A stretch of 62,925 bases of DNA from an uncultured Gammaproteobacteria bacterium (GTDB lineage Bacteria; Pseudomonadota; Gammaproteobacteria; Pseudomonadales; Pseudohongiellaceae). The position numbers were made by a program, and so were the translations under genes. The stretch spans positions 1 through 62,925 of the forward strand of contig CAJXSF010000015.1 of the NCBI GenBank assembly GCA_913061515.1, in the 5' to 3' direction. Below the pieces are notes generated by a model. That model saw only the letters and a list, made by a program, of their open reading frames with translations. It had not been told where the DNA came from and did no database searches. Positions 48,752 through 59,218 of this stretch are shown here, piece by piece; within the stretch, counting starts at the first letter, position 1, and each line of letters begins with the position of its first letter.

Positions 48752-50107
48752 TTATAAACGCTGCATGAGCGGCGCACTGACGCCTTCGACCCCCACCAAA
48801 CCCAACATCATCAGAAAAGCCAATTGCGGCCCTAGATGCGAATCCACAGGGCTATACCACTCCTCTGGGGAATGCGCCCCACCACTCTCGCCGCCCCCGC
48901 CAATGGTGATCGCTGGGATCCCCATCGACATAGGGATATTCGAATCGGTGCTAGAAATGCGCAGCTCTTGGATGGGCGAGCCGACCGCCTCATAAGCCAA
49001 GGCTGCCACCTGCACTAACGGATTGGAAGCGCCAGTGCTGCCGACTGGGCGATCACCTATTAGGCGAAAGTTCACGGTGATCTCGCCGTTATTCCAACGC
49101 GCGTTCTCTTCTGCGACTGCTTGGGCCGTCACATCCTTCACCCGTGCCTCTAATGTCGCTAATTCACCTGCGTCATTGGAACGCATATCCAATTGAAACA
49201 CCGCGTCGGCTGCAATGGAATTGACCGATGTACCACCATCTACCATGCCAACCGTGAAGGTCGTCTTAGGTGAGGATGGCACTTCTAGATCTCCAATCTT
49301 GGTAATCGCACGCCCCATTGCATGGATCGCGCTTACTAAGCCGAAAGCACTGAAAGAATGGCCGCCTGGCCCGCTAAACTCCACCGCGAAGCGACGGCTC
49401 CCAGTAGCGCCGGTAGTAATACGTGTTAAGCCAGAACCGTCAATCGACACAAAACCATCAACACCGGGATGATCACGAAAGATCGCTTTGATGCCGCGCA
49501 AGTCTCCGGGCCCTTCTTCGCCCACATTGCCGACGAACATTATATCTCCCACGGTTTCAATCGCGCTGCTATTGAGTGCATCGATCAGGGTTAACAACAC
49601 GGTAAGTCCACGCCCGTCATCACCAATGCCAGGCGCATAGTAACGGCCATCGCGCATCTGCACCGTCACGTCTGTTTCTAAGGGAAATACTGTATCTAAA
49701 TGGGCTGCAATAACGAACAAGGGGCCATCGCCACTCCCTGCACGCAGCCCAATCACATTGCCTTCAGTGTCGATATAGGCATCGTCTAAGCCTCTGTTAT
49801 GCATCTGTTGCAGATAATACTCAGCGCGGTTTTGCTCCATAAAGGGTGGCGCCGGTATTTCTGTTAGCCGCACTTGCTCGGCAAGCGTCTCAGCTTCATT
49901 GGCTTCGATATCGTTTAGCGTGCTCTGCACGCGAGGGTCTGAGGAGATTCTTGCAAAGATGCTGGCGAACGAATCGTCTACCGATATGAGCGGCTGCGCG
50001 TGCAACGCGCTCGAACCCAATAAGGCACTAGCAACAAAGGCTAATACTCGACGCTTGGTGATAGTTGAGACACGACAGAGTTCAGGGGCTATGTTGCTCA
50101 CAGACAT
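48752..50107 (-). CDS. Exported M20-family metallopeptidase
   Basis: A 451-residue protein with a hydrophobic N-terminal export signal ending near SALHAQ. The M20 zinc residues are all present: His and Asp in VIAAHLDTVFP, the bridging Asp in GIGDDGRGLTVLL, the catalytic Glu pair in NVGEEGPGDL, and His in GGAHSPEEWYSP near the end. A dimerisation domain (~235-340) splits the catalytic one. It should hydrolyse peptides or acyl amino acids in the periplasm. GAGGAA sits just before the ATG. The lipoprotein gene upstream may be cotranscribed. Confidence 0.87.
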   Translation of the reverse strand: MSVSNIAPELCRVSTITKRRVLAFVASALLGSSALHAQPLISVDDSFASIFARISSDPRVQSTLNDIEANEAETLAEQVRLTEIPAPPFMEQNRAEYYLQQMHNRGLDDAYIDTEGNVIGLRAGSGDGPLFVIAAHLDTVFPLETDVTVQMRDGRYYAPGIGDDGRGLTVLLTLIDALNSSAIETVGDIMFVGNVGEEGPGDLRGIKAIFRDHPGVDGFVSIDGSGLTRITTGATGSRRFAVEFSGPGGHSFSAFGLVSAIHAMGRAITKIGDLEVPSSPKTTFTVGMVDGGTSVNSIAADAVFQLDMRSNDAGELATLEARVKDVTAQAVAEENARWNNGEITVNFRLIGDRPVGSTGASNPLVQVAALAYEAVGSPIQELRISSTDSNIPMSMGIPAITIGGGGESGGAHSPEEWYSPVDSHLGPQLAFLMMLGLVGVEGVSAPLMQRL

Positions 50108-50121
50108 TACACTTCCTCATA

Positions 50122-50400
50122 TTATTGAAGCGCTGGTTGCTGGCTACGAATATCGTTGACCGTATCGCTTGCGCTTCGGGCTAGTCTTTCTCGTTGGTTA
50201 ACAGTCATGCAAACGAATTGCGGCAGATTAGACCCCACTACTCGCTCACGTTCACACACTAATTTTTCACCCTCTGAAGAGACCGTGGCGTTATAACGCT
50301 CGACATCCGCTTGTGTGCGTATGGGGCGATCGCCTTCGGCGACAGGTACGCAGGCGTTCAATAAGACTAACACAGAGAAAAGCGAAAATAATTTAATCAC
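50122..50400 (-). CDS. Small predicted lipoprotein
   Basis: About 92 residues with a lipoprotein signal, KLFSLFSVLVLLNAC, the Cys being the lipidation site. The mature part has two Cys (LVCERERVVGSNLPQFVCMT) that could pair; that spacing recurs in small gammaproteobacterial lipoproteins of unknown role. The frame opens at ATG 50430, but a GGGAG eight bases before GTG 50400 and the immediate signal peptide favour the later start. No function is assigned. Confidence 0.72.
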   Translation of the reverse strand: MIKLFSLFSVLVLLNACVPVAEGDRPIRTQADVERYNATVSSEGEKLVCERERVVGSNLPQFVCMTVNQRERLARSASDTVNDIRSQQPALQ

Positions 50401-50632
50401 TGACAATACTCCCTTTAGGCTCGAGGGCATCCCGAACGACGGCAGATAATGTACAGCAGGATCTTAGAACCGAGAATATCCTATGAGACTAATCGCCTTT
50501 TAGCACAGACCTATCCCCCCAAGTATGGGAATTTCTAGCTACCCATCGCCCCTCACTAATCTTGTGACAATTGCTTACGTTTTGCTGACTATTTCATTGG
50601 GCTAAATTGCGGAGTTCGTGGTATTTTCCGGC

Positions 50633-50653
50633 GCGACCACGGAGGTCGCTTTT
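50633..50653 (+). other. Leader hairpin ahead of the third DUF5916 gene
   Basis: GCGACC (50633-50638) pairs with GGTCGC (50644-50649) around a five-base loop, followed by four T, 42 bases before the ATG. It resembles a short terminator, so it could be an attenuator or end transcripts arriving from upstream; weak evidence. Confidence 0.35.
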
Positions 50654-50694
50654 AAGCTCCCATTGATACCCTTTTAAAAAAGGCGGAGATTCAC

Positions 50695-52983
50695 ATGCGT
50701 TTTCTCACACTTGTCCCTGCAATTGCAGCAGTACTGCTCAGCAGTGTATTTGCCTCGATCTCGATGGCAGCGGACGGCCCAGCAGCCAATATTTCAATTC
50801 CTCAAATTAGCCAAGAGCCTACGCTTGCAGACTTCGCAGGGATGGCCCCCGCGACAGCAGTCGCGCGTCAAATGACTAAGATTGACGGTTTTGTGCAGCG
50901 CCAACCCATAGATGGCGCCGCCGCCACACAAAAAACTGAAGTGTATATTGCTTACGATCAAACTAACTTCTATGCGGTGTTTTTGGCCTTTGACACTAAT
51001 CCTTCTCTGATTCGCGCCAACCTCGCCTCACGCGAGAACATCGATGGCGATGACAGTGTCGAGATCACGCTAGACACCTTCAATGACCAACGCACGGCTT
51101 ACACCTTCCGCGTGACGCCTCTGGGCATGCAGTGGGATGCACGTTGGACTGAAGGGTTTTCTAACCGCGCAGGTTTCGATACCACATGGGAGGCCGTGTG
51201 GGATAGCGACGGCGAGCGCACAGATCAAGGCTACATGGTCAGCATCGCCGTGCCTTTGCGTGGCCTGCGTTTCCCTGCCAATGATGAACAGCTATGGCGT
51301 GTACAAGTAGGCCGCCAGATTCCTCGTTTGAGTGAAGAAAGCTTCTGGCCACCCTATTCAATTGAAATAGATGGCCGCTTGAACCAGACGGCACTATTGT
51401 CTGGCATTCGCAATGTCTCCCCCGGCAACAACACGCAAATCACACCTTTTGTTTTTGCGCGTCATGTTGATGCCTTAGACAATCGCGCCGTCGGCGGGCC
51501 GAAGTTTCAAACAGACTCTGAATACGATGTAGGCCTTGATGCTAAATTTGTCTTCAATGATTCTTGGGTGCTCGACCTCACGCTTAACCCTGATTTCTCG
51601 CAGGTGGAATCGGACGAACCACAAGTTACCGTAAACGAGCGTTTCGAAGTTCAATACCCAGAGCGTCGCCCCTTCTTCGTTGAGAACGCCGACTTCTTTG
51701 CAACCGATTCCATTCTGCTTTTTACTCGTCGCATTATCGACCCAGAAGGCGGCTTACGCTTTACGGGTAGAAGTGGCCCCTGGGGCGTTGGCACTATGCT
51801 AATGAACGATGAAGCACCAGGGCTTAACCGCAATGCTGGCGACCCACTGCAGGGTGAGAAAGCAACGATCGGCGTACTGCGAGTGTTCCGCGACATCGCA
51901 GGGCAGGATCGCGTAGGCTTCACTCTGACTGATCGTGAACTTCTTGATGGTTACAACAGAGTAGGCAGTATCGACGGCAAGTTCCGCATTAATCAAAATT
52001 GGGTGACTAACCTCGAGTACGTGACAACAGAAACTGAGCCTACTCTTGGTGGCCGCACAATTAACGGTGATCAGCGGAATATTCGCATCGACCGCGTAGG
52101 CCGTACCTTCAATACGCATTTCCACTTTGTGGATACCGATGAAGATTATCGTGCGCAACTCGGCTTCCAGAACCGCTTCTTTAAATCTGACATCTCTGGC
52201 GTGCACTGGCGCAGCAGCTTGAACTACTACCCAGAGAACTCTCCAATCACCAGTTGGTCTCCTGTGGCTATGATCGTCTATCAAGACGACAAAGACGGCG
52301 TGAAAGTTTATTCGGAGATATCTCCCTCGCTCACTTGGAACTTTGCCACTAGTGACATCACTGTCGGTGTTTCTGATGTGACGGAAGTCCTGCGCCCACA
52401 AGACTTCAATGGCTTGCTGCAGACCACTCCTTACGACTATGGCAATTTCAATATCAGCTATAGCAACTCGATGTTGAGCTCGCTCACCCTTGACGTTAGC
52501 TACCGCCAAGGCGATGCCTTGAACCTAGTGCCTAAAGCCGGGTTCCTGCCATCAGTGGCTGACACTAGCCGCGCCGATGTCACTTTCTTGTGGCGCCCAA
52601 TCGAACGTCTACGCATCGACAACTCTTTTGTGCGCACTGACTTAGAAAGCAAACGCGGCGGCAAAGTGTTTACTAATGACATTGTTCGCAGCAGCTGGAA
52701 CTATCAGTTCACGAGAGAGATGTCCCTGCGCTTCATCGCCCAGTACGAAGATACAGACGCTGGCCCAAACACGCGTTTGGTTGATGATAAGAACATGAAC
52801 TTTGATATCTTGCTGCGCTATGTCTTGAACCCATGGTCAGCGCTTTACATTGGCTACAACACTAACCAGAGCAATTTCGATATCATCGAAACTGAAGGTG
52901 TGCGAGAAGTCGTCACTACCGACGACCTAAAGCGCGATGGCAGCCAGTTCTTTGTGAAGTTCTCCTATATGTTCCAACGCTAA
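50695..52983 (+). CDS. DUF5916-type outer-membrane protein (third family member)
   Basis: A 762-residue protein with a signal peptide ending at SMAA. An N-terminal CBM9-like domain (~60-240, KTEVYIAYDQTNFYAVFLAFD) precedes a barrel with LNPDFSQVESDEPQVTVNERFE and PERRPFFVENADFF, the same core as the 22076-24484 protein, and a C-terminal FVKFSYMFQR ending. Similarity to the tandem pair is clear in the core but distant elsewhere, so it is an older paralogue. GGAG precedes the ATG by about six bases. Confidence 0.85.
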   Translation: MRFLTLVPAIAAVLLSSVFASISMAADGPAANISIPQISQEPTLADFAGMAPATAVARQMTKIDGFVQRQPIDGAAATQKTEVYIAYDQTNFYAVFLAFDTNPSLIRANLASRENIDGDDSVEITLDTFNDQRTAYTFRVTPLGMQWDARWTEGFSNRAGFDTTWEAVWDSDGERTDQGYMVSIAVPLRGLRFPANDEQLWRVQVGRQIPRLSEESFWPPYSIEIDGRLNQTALLSGIRNVSPGNNTQITPFVFARHVDALDNRAVGGPKFQTDSEYDVGLDAKFVFNDSWVLDLTLNPDFSQVESDEPQVTVNERFEVQYPERRPFFVENADFFATDSILLFTRRIIDPEGGLRFTGRSGPWGVGTMLMNDEAPGLNRNAGDPLQGEKATIGVLRVFRDIAGQDRVGFTLTDRELLDGYNRVGSIDGKFRINQNWVTNLEYVTTETEPTLGGRTINGDQRNIRIDRVGRTFNTHFHFVDTDEDYRAQLGFQNRFFKSDISGVHWRSSLNYYPENSPITSWSPVAMIVYQDDKDGVKVYSEISPSLTWNFATSDITVGVSDVTEVLRPQDFNGLLQTTPYDYGNFNISYSNSMLSSLTLDVSYRQGDALNLVPKAGFLPSVADTSRADVTFLWRPIERLRIDNSFVRTDLESKRGGKVFTNDIVRSSWNYQFTREMSLRFIAQYEDTDAGPNTRLVDDKNMNFDILLRYVLNPWSALYIGYNTNQSNFDIIETEGVREVVTTDDLKRDGSQFFVKFSYMFQR

Positions 52984-52991
52984 AACGAAAA

Positions 52992-53025
52992 AAGCGCTGC
53001 TCCGTTTGACTACGGAGCAGCGCTT
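52992..53025. terminator. Strong stem-loop terminator (1 of 2)
   Basis: A 14-bp perfect stem (52992-53005 with 53012-53025, core GCGCTGCTCCGT) and six-base loop. On the minus strand it is followed by a run of T, so it best serves the converging molybdenum hydroxylase genes. Confidence 0.8.
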
Positions 53026-53040
53026 TCTTAGAAAACTAAA

Positions 53041-53082
53041 ATGCAAGCGGCGCAATTAACTCTACGCCGCTTGCATTTTTTT
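53041..53082. terminator. Strong stem-loop terminator (2 of 2)
   Basis: A 12-bp stem (53041-53052 with 53065-53076, core GCAAGCGGCG) followed by seven T on the plus strand, so it ends the DUF5916 transcript. Its T run overlaps the stop codon of the gene on the other strand. Confidence 0.85.
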
Positions 53083-55246
53083 ATGCCAGCTTTAAAGGCA
53101 AACGGTTGAAGGTTTTGCCTGTTGCTGCTGTTAACGCATTCGCCACCGCAGGTGCAATTGGCGGCGTACCTGGTTCACCAACCCCACTAGGGGCATTGGT
53201 CGAAGCCAAGATGTGCACCTCTACCTCTGGCATGCTATTCATGCGCAATACTCGGTAGTTGTGGAAGTTAGTCTGATCCACTTTACCGTCAGTAAGCGTT
53301 AACTCATCTTCAAGCGCCGCTGACAGGCCGTAAGCGATACCGCCTTCAAGTTGCGCGCGCACGATGTCAGGGTTAACCGCCACACCGCAATCGATCGCTG
53401 CGACGACACGCTCGACTTTAAAGGTATCGCCATTGACCGACACATCGACGATCTCAGCGACTGTCGAACCGAAAGAGGAATGCACAGCAACGCCGCGCCC
53501 CCAACCTTCTGGCAACTCCTTAGTGCCCCATTGCGCTTTTTCAGCAGCTAATTTTAATACCGCCGTCTCACGTGGGTTGTTCTCTAGCAACGCTAAACGA
53601 TAGGCCACTGGGTCTTGCCCTGCCTTGCGCGCCAAGGAATCAATAAACACTTCCTTACTAAAGGCCGTGTGGGTATTGCCCACCGAACGCCACCACTGCA
53701 CAGGAATCCCCGTTTCAGTGGTATGCAGTTCTACCTGGCGCTGCTCGACGTGATAAGGCAATTCAACCAAGCCTTCAAGCGAGGTTAGATCGATGCCGCC
53801 AACAATCGTTTCTTCCATGAAGGTGCCCTTCATGATGGACTGGCCCGCCACACGTACTTGCATCGCGTTTGGCAAACCATCGCTGCCTAGCGCTGCTGAG
53901 AGTTTGTGAACGTAGGCTGGGCGATAGTATCCACCTTGCATATCGTCTTCACGCGACCAGACTAACTTCACCGGCACACCTTGTACTTCTTTCGCGATGC
54001 GCGCCGCTTCCATTACATAGTCCGACTGCGGGTTTGCACGACGGCCGAAACCACCACCGGCAAACACCGTGTTGATCACCACATCGCTCGGCTGCCCGCC
54101 AATCAAAGCCGCCACCGCTGCTTGGTCGCCTGTAGGGCTTTGACAGCCATACCAAAGCTGCGCCTTGTTGCCATTGACCTGCGCGACGCAGTTCACCGGC
54201 TCCATTTGCGCGTGGGCAAGATAAGGGAACTCGAATACCGTCTCGACGACATCGCTAGCCGCCGCTAAGGCGCCACTTGCATCACCTTCTGATTCTGCAA
54301 CCAGCCCAGGCGTTTCCACTAATGCGCGGTACTCTTGTAAGATCTGTGCGCTGCCACGAGTTTCCGACTGCGCTTCATCCCATTCTAAAACTAGGGCATT
54401 ACGGCCCTTAGTTGCAGTCCAATAATCCTTTGCGACCACTGCCACGCCACTATCGATAGCGAAGACTTGCGAAACACCATCGATTGCCAACGCAGCGCTG
54501 CCATCAAATGACTTCAGTTTCGCTCCGAAACGCGGTGCGTGCGCCACAACAGCCGTGAGCATGCCAGGCAGTTTGATGTCTTGCGTGTAGATAGCCGTAC
54601 CGTCTTGCTTACCGCTGTCTTTGCGTGTTGCTGCCGCTTTGCCGATAAACTTAAAATCAGCAGGTGATTTCAATGTTAATGACTCTACCGCCGGCGCACT
54701 AAGCGCTGATGCTGCAATCGCTAACTCGCCAAAGCTTGCTTTGTGGTTGCCATGGCTAAGCTCGCCATTGCTGACTTGAATTTGCTCCGCTGGCACGCCC
54801 CATTGCTGCGCTGCTGCGCTGACTAACATGGCACGTGCCGCTGCACCTGCCTGACGCATCTGCATATAGCTATTGGCCATGCCCGTGCTGCCGCCAGTGC
54901 CCTGCATGCCCATAAAGAGGTTGGCATATTTGCCCACGTCCGCTGGCGCGTGTTCACACACTACTTGCTCCCAAGCCGCATCCATCTCGTCGGCGACGCA
55001 GGTTGCTAAACCCGTGTAGATTCCTTGCCCCATTTCCAAATGCTTAATCAGTACGCGCACTTGGTTATCAGGGGAGATGCTGACGAAGGCATTAAACTCA
55101 AGCTTTGAATCCACGACCTCTTGCGCTTGAGCACCACTAAGGTTGACGCCCAGCATCAAACCGGCGCTAGTGCCAGCGGCGACCTTTAGGAATCCGCGAC
55201 GGCTAAGTGAGGCGCTTTTTTTAGACTGAAATCGTTGCAAGTTCAT
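53081..55246 (-). CDS. Molybdopterin-binding subunit of a xanthine oxidase-family dehydrogenase (IorB-like)
   Basis: A 721-residue large subunit with a twin-arginine signal ([13 protein letters not shown]), so the folded, cofactor-loaded complex is exported. Motifs visible are [43 protein letters not shown] for cofactor binding, and [17 protein letters not shown] near the end with the Glu expected at the molybdenum site. It resembles isoquinoline 1-oxidoreductase beta and broad aldehyde dehydrogenases; the substrate is unknown. With the iron-sulfur subunit upstream (stop and start share one base) it forms a two-subunit enzyme. No XdhC-type maturation factor is in the window. Confidence 0.88.
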   Translation of the reverse strand: MNLQRFQSKKSASLSRRGFLKVAAGTSAGLMLGVNLSGAQAQEVVDSKLEFNAFVSISPDNQVRVLIKHLEMGQGIYTGLATCVADEMDAAWEQVVCEHAPADVGKYANLFMGMQGTGGSTGMANSYMQMRQAGAAARAMLVSAAAQQWGVPAEQIQVSNGELSHGNHKASFGELAIAASALSAPAVESLTLKSPADFKFIGKAAATRKDSGKQDGTAIYTQDIKLPGMLTAVVAHAPRFGAKLKSFDGSAALAIDGVSQVFAIDSGVAVVAKDYWTATKGRNALVLEWDEAQSETRGSAQILQEYRALVETPGLVAESEGDASGALAAASDVVETVFEFPYLAHAQMEPVNCVAQVNGNKAQLWYGCQSPTGDQAAVAALIGGQPSDVVINTVFAGGGFGRRANPQSDYVMEAARIAKEVQGVPVKLVWSREDDMQGGYYRPAYVHKLSAALGSDGLPNAMQVRVAGQSIMKGTFMEETIVGGIDLTSLEGLVELPYHVEQRQVELHTTETGIPVQWWRSVGNTHTAFSKEVFIDSLARKAGQDPVAYRLALLENNPRETAVLKLAAEKAQWGTKELPEGWGRGVAVHSSFGSTVAEIVDVSVNGDTFKVERVVAAIDCGVAVNPDIVRAQLEGGIAYGLSAALEDELTLTDGKVDQTNFHNYRVLRMNSMPEVEVHILASTNAPSGVGEPGTPPIAPAVANALTAATGKTFNRLPLKLA

Positions 55247-55722
55247 TAGGCATTCCCTCCAACATTTTTCATATCTTTGGCAGCCATCTTGATTCCTGCT
55301 TTAATACGCGAGTAAGTGCCACAACGGCAAATATTGCCAGACATAGCGGCGTCGATGTCAGCATCGCTTGGGTCTGGGTTTTGTGTCAGCAGCGCCGAGG
55401 CGGACATGACCTGACCGGACTGGCAGTACCCGCACTGAGGCACTTGCAATTCTACCCATGCCTGCTGCACCGCACGGCTTTCGGGGCTTTCCAAGCCTTC
55501 GATCGTCGTAATATTTTTGCCTTGCGCTGCCTCAACTGTCAGCACACAAGTGCGAGTCGCCACACCGTCTACATGCATAGTACATGCGCCGCACTGGGCC
55601 AAACCGCAGCCGAATTTAGTGCCCGTGTAGTTCAAGTGGTCGCGCACAAACCACAATAGTGGCATGTCGCCATCGACATCTACTTCGTGGGTAGTGCCGT
55701 TGATTGTTAGTGAATAAGCCAT
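55246..55722 (-). CDS. (2Fe-2S) subunit of the same molybdenum hydroxylase (IorA-like)
   Basis: A 158-residue protein with two iron-sulfur sites: a plant-ferredoxin-type set in [18 protein letters not shown] and a second in [16 protein letters not shown] and [12 protein letters not shown]. It would carry electrons from the molybdenum subunit. There is no signal peptide of its own, so it would be exported with the Tat-tagged partner. A strong GGAGGA precedes the ATG. Confidence 0.92.
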   Translation of the reverse strand: MAYSLTINGTTHEVDVDGDMPLLWFVRDHLNYTGTKFGCGLAQCGACTMHVDGVATRTCVLTVEAAQGKNITTIEGLESPESRAVQQAWVELQVPQCGYCQSGQVMSASALLTQNPDPSDADIDAAMSGNICRCGTYSRIKAGIKMAAKDMKNVGGNA

Positions 55723-55985
55723 AAGTCCTCCGATTGAGTGGGACGCCCTTGTTAAGTGTTAGGATTTGCTTATTTTTATTGATTTAAAGCGCTTGCTTCT
55801 CGCAAAGTCATTCTGTCGCCAGGGCAAGGCAAAAGCTTCCAGCGCAACTATTCTACAGCACTATTTTGCTTACAGTTAATATTTATGAAACTTATACATG
55901 GTTGTGACTGGAAGTGTCCTGACGCTAGTGCCAATATTACAGCCCCTAACCTAGAAACTAATGCAAGCATTCTGGAGAGCACGCT

Positions 55986-57845
55986 TTGACGGATTACCTC
56001 CTGCTTATTTTTATCTTTCTGTTTGCCGGCGTTGCAGCAGTCCCCATCGCTACCCATTTCAAATTAGGCTCGGTATTAGGGTATCTATTGGCAGGCATCG
56101 CCATTAGCCCACTATTGACGTTATTTAACGTCGACGTGATCTCCTTGCAGCATATCGCCGAGTTCGGCGTAGTAATGATGCTGTTTCTAGTGGGTTTAGA
56201 GCTAGAGCCCCGCATGTTGTGGCAGATGCGCATGCGCCTGCTCGGGCTAGGAGGCTTACAAGTGTTGCTCTCGGCACTGGCGGTGATGGGCATCGCCATG
56301 GCGCTAGGACAGCCTTGGTCCGTCGCCTTGGCCATCGGTTTGGTGCTGTCGCTCTCCTCTACCGCTATCGTGCTGCAAAGCCTTAATGAGAAAGGCTTGA
56401 TGAAGTCTGATGGCGGCAAAGGCGCCTTCTCGGTATTGCTATTCCAAGATATTGCTGTCATCCCGATGCTCGCCCTGCTGCCGTTACTGGCGATCTCGGC
56501 TGCTGTACCCGAAGCCACAGCGGTAGACCCCGATGCCGCGCATGGGGCAGGCATGAGCCTAGTGGATGGCCTGAACAGCTGGCAAACTGCCCTAGTTACC
56601 CTTGGCGCGATTGCCGCAGTCATCATCGCGGGGGAACGTTTAACCGGCCCCCTGTTTCGCTTCATTGCAATTGCAAGGCTAAGAGAGCTGTTCACCGCTA
56701 GTGCCTTGATGATTGTTGTCAGCATCGCCTTGTTGATGTCTTTGGTTGGCCTGTCTCCCGCCCTTGGCACGTTCGTCGCTGGCGTCGTGTTGGCCACTAG
56801 TGAGTATCGGCATGAATTGGAGTCTGACATTGGCCCCTTTAAAGGCTTATTACTTGGCTTGTTTTTCATGACCGTTGGCGCAGGCATCAACTTTACATTG
56901 CTGTCAGAAAACTTGGTCATCATCGTTGGCTTGAGCATCGGTTTGATTGCGCTGAAGATGCTCGTGTTATTAATAGTTGGACGTTTTTTCAATCTGCGCG
57001 GCGCCAATCTATGGCTTGTTGCCTTAAGCCTTGCCCAAGCGGGTGAGTTCGGTTTCGTGCTGCTTTCCTTCACCGTCGACAGCAATGTCATCCCAACTGA
57101 TATCGCCGACCAATTACTATTAATCGTGGCACTTTCGATGCTACTGACACCATTGCTGTTCATCATTTACGAACGAGTGATTGCACCACGTTATGAAATG
57201 GCCAATGACCGTGATGCCGACTCCATTGATGAAAGATGCAAAGTGCTGATCGCCGGGCATGGGCGCGTTGGCGGCATCGTCAATCGCATGCTGCGCGGTG
57301 CCGGGTTCTCTACCACCGTGATCGACTTTAGCTCGTCGAATTTAGAGATGTTGCGCGCCTACAACATCAAGGTGTATTACGGCGATGCCACACGCCCCGA
57401 CCTGCTGCACGCGGCGGGAATCGACGAAGCCTCCATCATGGTCATCGCCATCGACAACAAAGAGGCCATTACCGAACTCGCCCGTTATGTGGTTTCCACC
57501 CACCCCCACGTGCACGTTGTGGCTCGCGCTGTAGACCGGCACCACGTCTACGACCTATGGGCTGTAGGGTGTCGCGACATCATTCGTGAGACTTTCGACA
57601 GCTCATTGCGCACCGCCCGTTCCGCTCTGCACGCCTTAGGCTTAACCCCCGAAGAAGCCATGAAGGTTTCGCATACCTTCGAGACAATCGATCGCCGATA
57701 CATGCGCGAGATGGCGGACCTGTATAAGCCCGATGTGCCAAGCCACCGGAATCAGGCCTATGTGAAAAAGGTGCTGGAACTGAACGAGGAGTGGGGGCGT
57801 CAATTGCAGGCGGAAATCAAAGAGCCTGAAAAAGACGCCGAATAG
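55986..57845 (+). CDS. CPA2 cation:proton antiporter with TrkA-N domain (KefB/KefC-like)
   Basis: A 619-residue inner-membrane protein. Residues 1-400 hold about 13 hydrophobic segments with the Kef pattern (LGSVLGYLLAGIAISPLL, FGVVMMLFLVGLELEPRML, LSSTAIVLQSLNEKGLM). A TrkA-N domain (~415-540) has VLIAGHGRVGGIVNRML, followed by YYGDATRPDLLHAAGI, the Kef regulatory site. The C-terminal tail is helical and charged. It would release K+ in exchange for H+, gated by a nucleotide or glutathione adduct. The start is TTG at 55986, with GGAG eight bases before it. Confidence 0.9.
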   Translation: MTDYLLLIFIFLFAGVAAVPIATHFKLGSVLGYLLAGIAISPLLTLFNVDVISLQHIAEFGVVMMLFLVGLELEPRMLWQMRMRLLGLGGLQVLLSALAVMGIAMALGQPWSVALAIGLVLSLSSTAIVLQSLNEKGLMKSDGGKGAFSVLLFQDIAVIPMLALLPLLAISAAVPEATAVDPDAAHGAGMSLVDGLNSWQTALVTLGAIAAVIIAGERLTGPLFRFIAIARLRELFTASALMIVVSIALLMSLVGLSPALGTFVAGVVLATSEYRHELESDIGPFKGLLLGLFFMTVGAGINFTLLSENLVIIVGLSIGLIALKMLVLLIVGRFFNLRGANLWLVALSLAQAGEFGFVLLSFTVDSNVIPTDIADQLLLIVALSMLLTPLLFIIYERVIAPRYEMANDRDADSIDERCKVLIAGHGRVGGIVNRMLRGAGFSTTVIDFSSSNLEMLRAYNIKVYYGDATRPDLLHAAGIDEASIMVIAIDNKEAITELARYVVSTHPHVHVVARAVDRHHVYDLWAVGCRDIIRETFDSSLRTARSALHALGLTPEEAMKVSHTFETIDRRYMREMADLYKPDVPSHRNQAYVKKVLELNEEWGRQLQAEIKEPEKDAE

Positions 57846-57846
57846 A

Positions 57847-58962
57847 TTAGGCGAGCGCCGCCTGCGCAGACACATACTCATAACCCAAGGCCGACGCCAC
57901 ATTCGGTTCGGTGACTTTTCCTTGATGGATATTCAAGCCGTTGCGAAGATGCGCATCATCGGCCATCGCCTTTGCCAAGCCCTTATCGGCTAGCGCGACG
58001 ACGAAAGGCAAGGTGGCATTCGCCAAGCCCACGGTGGAAGTCCGCGCCACTGCCCCCGGCATATTGGCCACACAATAATGAATAATATCGTCCACGATAA
58101 AGGTGGGTGAGTCATGGCTTGTGGCTCGACTTGTCGCGAAACAACCGCCTTGATCGATTGCCACGTCCACCATCACCGAGCCAGGTCGCATTCCTTTGAG
58201 CATCGCCCGGCTCACTAATTTGGGTGCCGTGGCCCCAGGGATCAACACAGCACCGATCACTAAATCTGAGGTTTTTAGGTGATGCTCAATCACCGCTTCG
58301 GTGGAGTATTGCGTCACGATCTTCGCCCCGTATAGTTCATCGAGCTGGCGCAGGCGCCGCAAAGAGCGATCCACAATTGTGACCTGCGCCCCCATCCCGA
58401 CCGCGACTTGCGCTGCATTAGAACCCACCACGCCGCCACCGATGATCAACACATTAGCAGGGGCTACACCCGGCACGCCCCCTAACAGGACGCCACTTCC
58501 CCCACGCACACTCTCCAGCCAATACGCCCCCTCCTGCACCGCCATGCGGCCGGCCACCTCGCTCATTGGCGTAAGCAAAGGCAAGGCATGAAAATCGTCC
58601 GTCACCGTTTCAAAGGCCACACAGGAAGCGCCTGAGGCCAACAAGGCTTTGGTTTGCTCTGGGTCTGGTGCTAAATGCAGATAAGCAAACAAGATCTGCC
58701 CCGAGCGCAGCATTTTGCACTCTTCAGGCTGCGGTTCTTTCACCTTTACCACCAGCTGCGCTTGCTCGAACACCGTGCGTGCATCTTTTGCCAGCTGCGC
58801 GCCGGCCTGTTCATAATGCGCATCGCTAAAGCCAGCATGCACACCCGCCCCGCTTTGGATCAACACCTTGTGCTTGCGCGCGCACAACTCCTGCACGCCT
58901 GCCGGAGTCAGTGCCACGCGATACTCATGGTTTTTAATTTCCTTCGGCACACCGATTAGCAT
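57847..58962 (-). CDS. ald: Alanine dehydrogenase
   Basis: A 371-residue NAD-dependent enzyme interconverting L-alanine and pyruvate plus ammonia. It begins [20 protein letters not shown], carries catalytic Lys and His residues in [11 protein letters not shown] and [10 protein letters not shown], and the NAD motif [14 protein letters not shown]. The C-terminal region has [11 protein letters not shown] and [18 protein letters not shown]. It is the last chromosomal-type gene before the altered region on the right. Confidence 0.95.
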   Translation of the reverse strand: MLIGVPKEIKNHEYRVALTPAGVQELCARKHKVLIQSGAGVHAGFSDAHYEQAGAQLAKDARTVFEQAQLVVKVKEPQPEECKMLRSGQILFAYLHLAPDPEQTKALLASGASCVAFETVTDDFHALPLLTPMSEVAGRMAVQEGAYWLESVRGGSGVLLGGVPGVAPANVLIIGGGVVGSNAAQVAVGMGAQVTIVDRSLRRLRQLDELYGAKIVTQYSTEAVIEHHLKTSDLVIGAVLIPGATAPKLVSRAMLKGMRPGSVMVDVAIDQGGCFATSRATSHDSPTFIVDDIIHYCVANMPGAVARTSTVGLANATLPFVVALADKGLAKAMADDAHLRNGLNIHQGKVTEPNVASALGYEYVSAQAALA

Positions 58963-59187
58963 AAGACCACCCCGTAGAGTTGATTTAACGTTTAGGGGCT
59001 ATCTTATGCTTCTAATCAGCAGCGGGATAGTGGAAGACAATTGCGCAAATAAAGACATTTAGATGCAAAAGGGCGCTTTAAGTGAATTTTGGAAGGTATT
59101 TTCGGGATCTAGCAGAGAATTTAAGCATACAAAACAATAAGAAGCGTAAGAATTCGCATGGCGCTAGCGCATTAGGCGTCATCGCTT
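58963..59187. other. Gap between ald and the tRNA promoter
   Basis: Gene-free. It holds the divergent ald promoter, not clearly visible, and the perfect palindrome GCGCTAGCGC at 59161-59170. Nothing else is recognisable. AT content rises here. Confidence 0.6.
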
Positions 59188-59200
59188 TATAATACGCGAC
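59188..59200 (+). promoter_or_regulatory. tRNA promoter -10 with GC-rich discriminator
   Basis: A perfect TATAAT (59188-59193), then a GC-rich stretch (CGCGACCCC begins just after), like stringently controlled tRNA promoters. No convincing -35 is seen. It lies about 25 bases before the truncated tRNA and may drive the intron-bearing tRNA too. Confidence 0.6.
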
Positions 59201-59218
59201 CCCTATGGGGCAGCTGCA

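Noticed and set aside
51799..52509. 236-codon open frame on the minus strand
   Set aside because: Antisense to the third DUF5916 gene, which has a signal peptide, Shine-Dalgarno and family motifs.
55994..57166. 390-codon open frame on the minus strand
   Set aside because: It lies wholly antisense to the CPA2 antiporter, is low in complexity (Ser, Thr, Asn, Lys, Pro) and has no domain. It is a by-product of the hydrophobic codons on the other strand.
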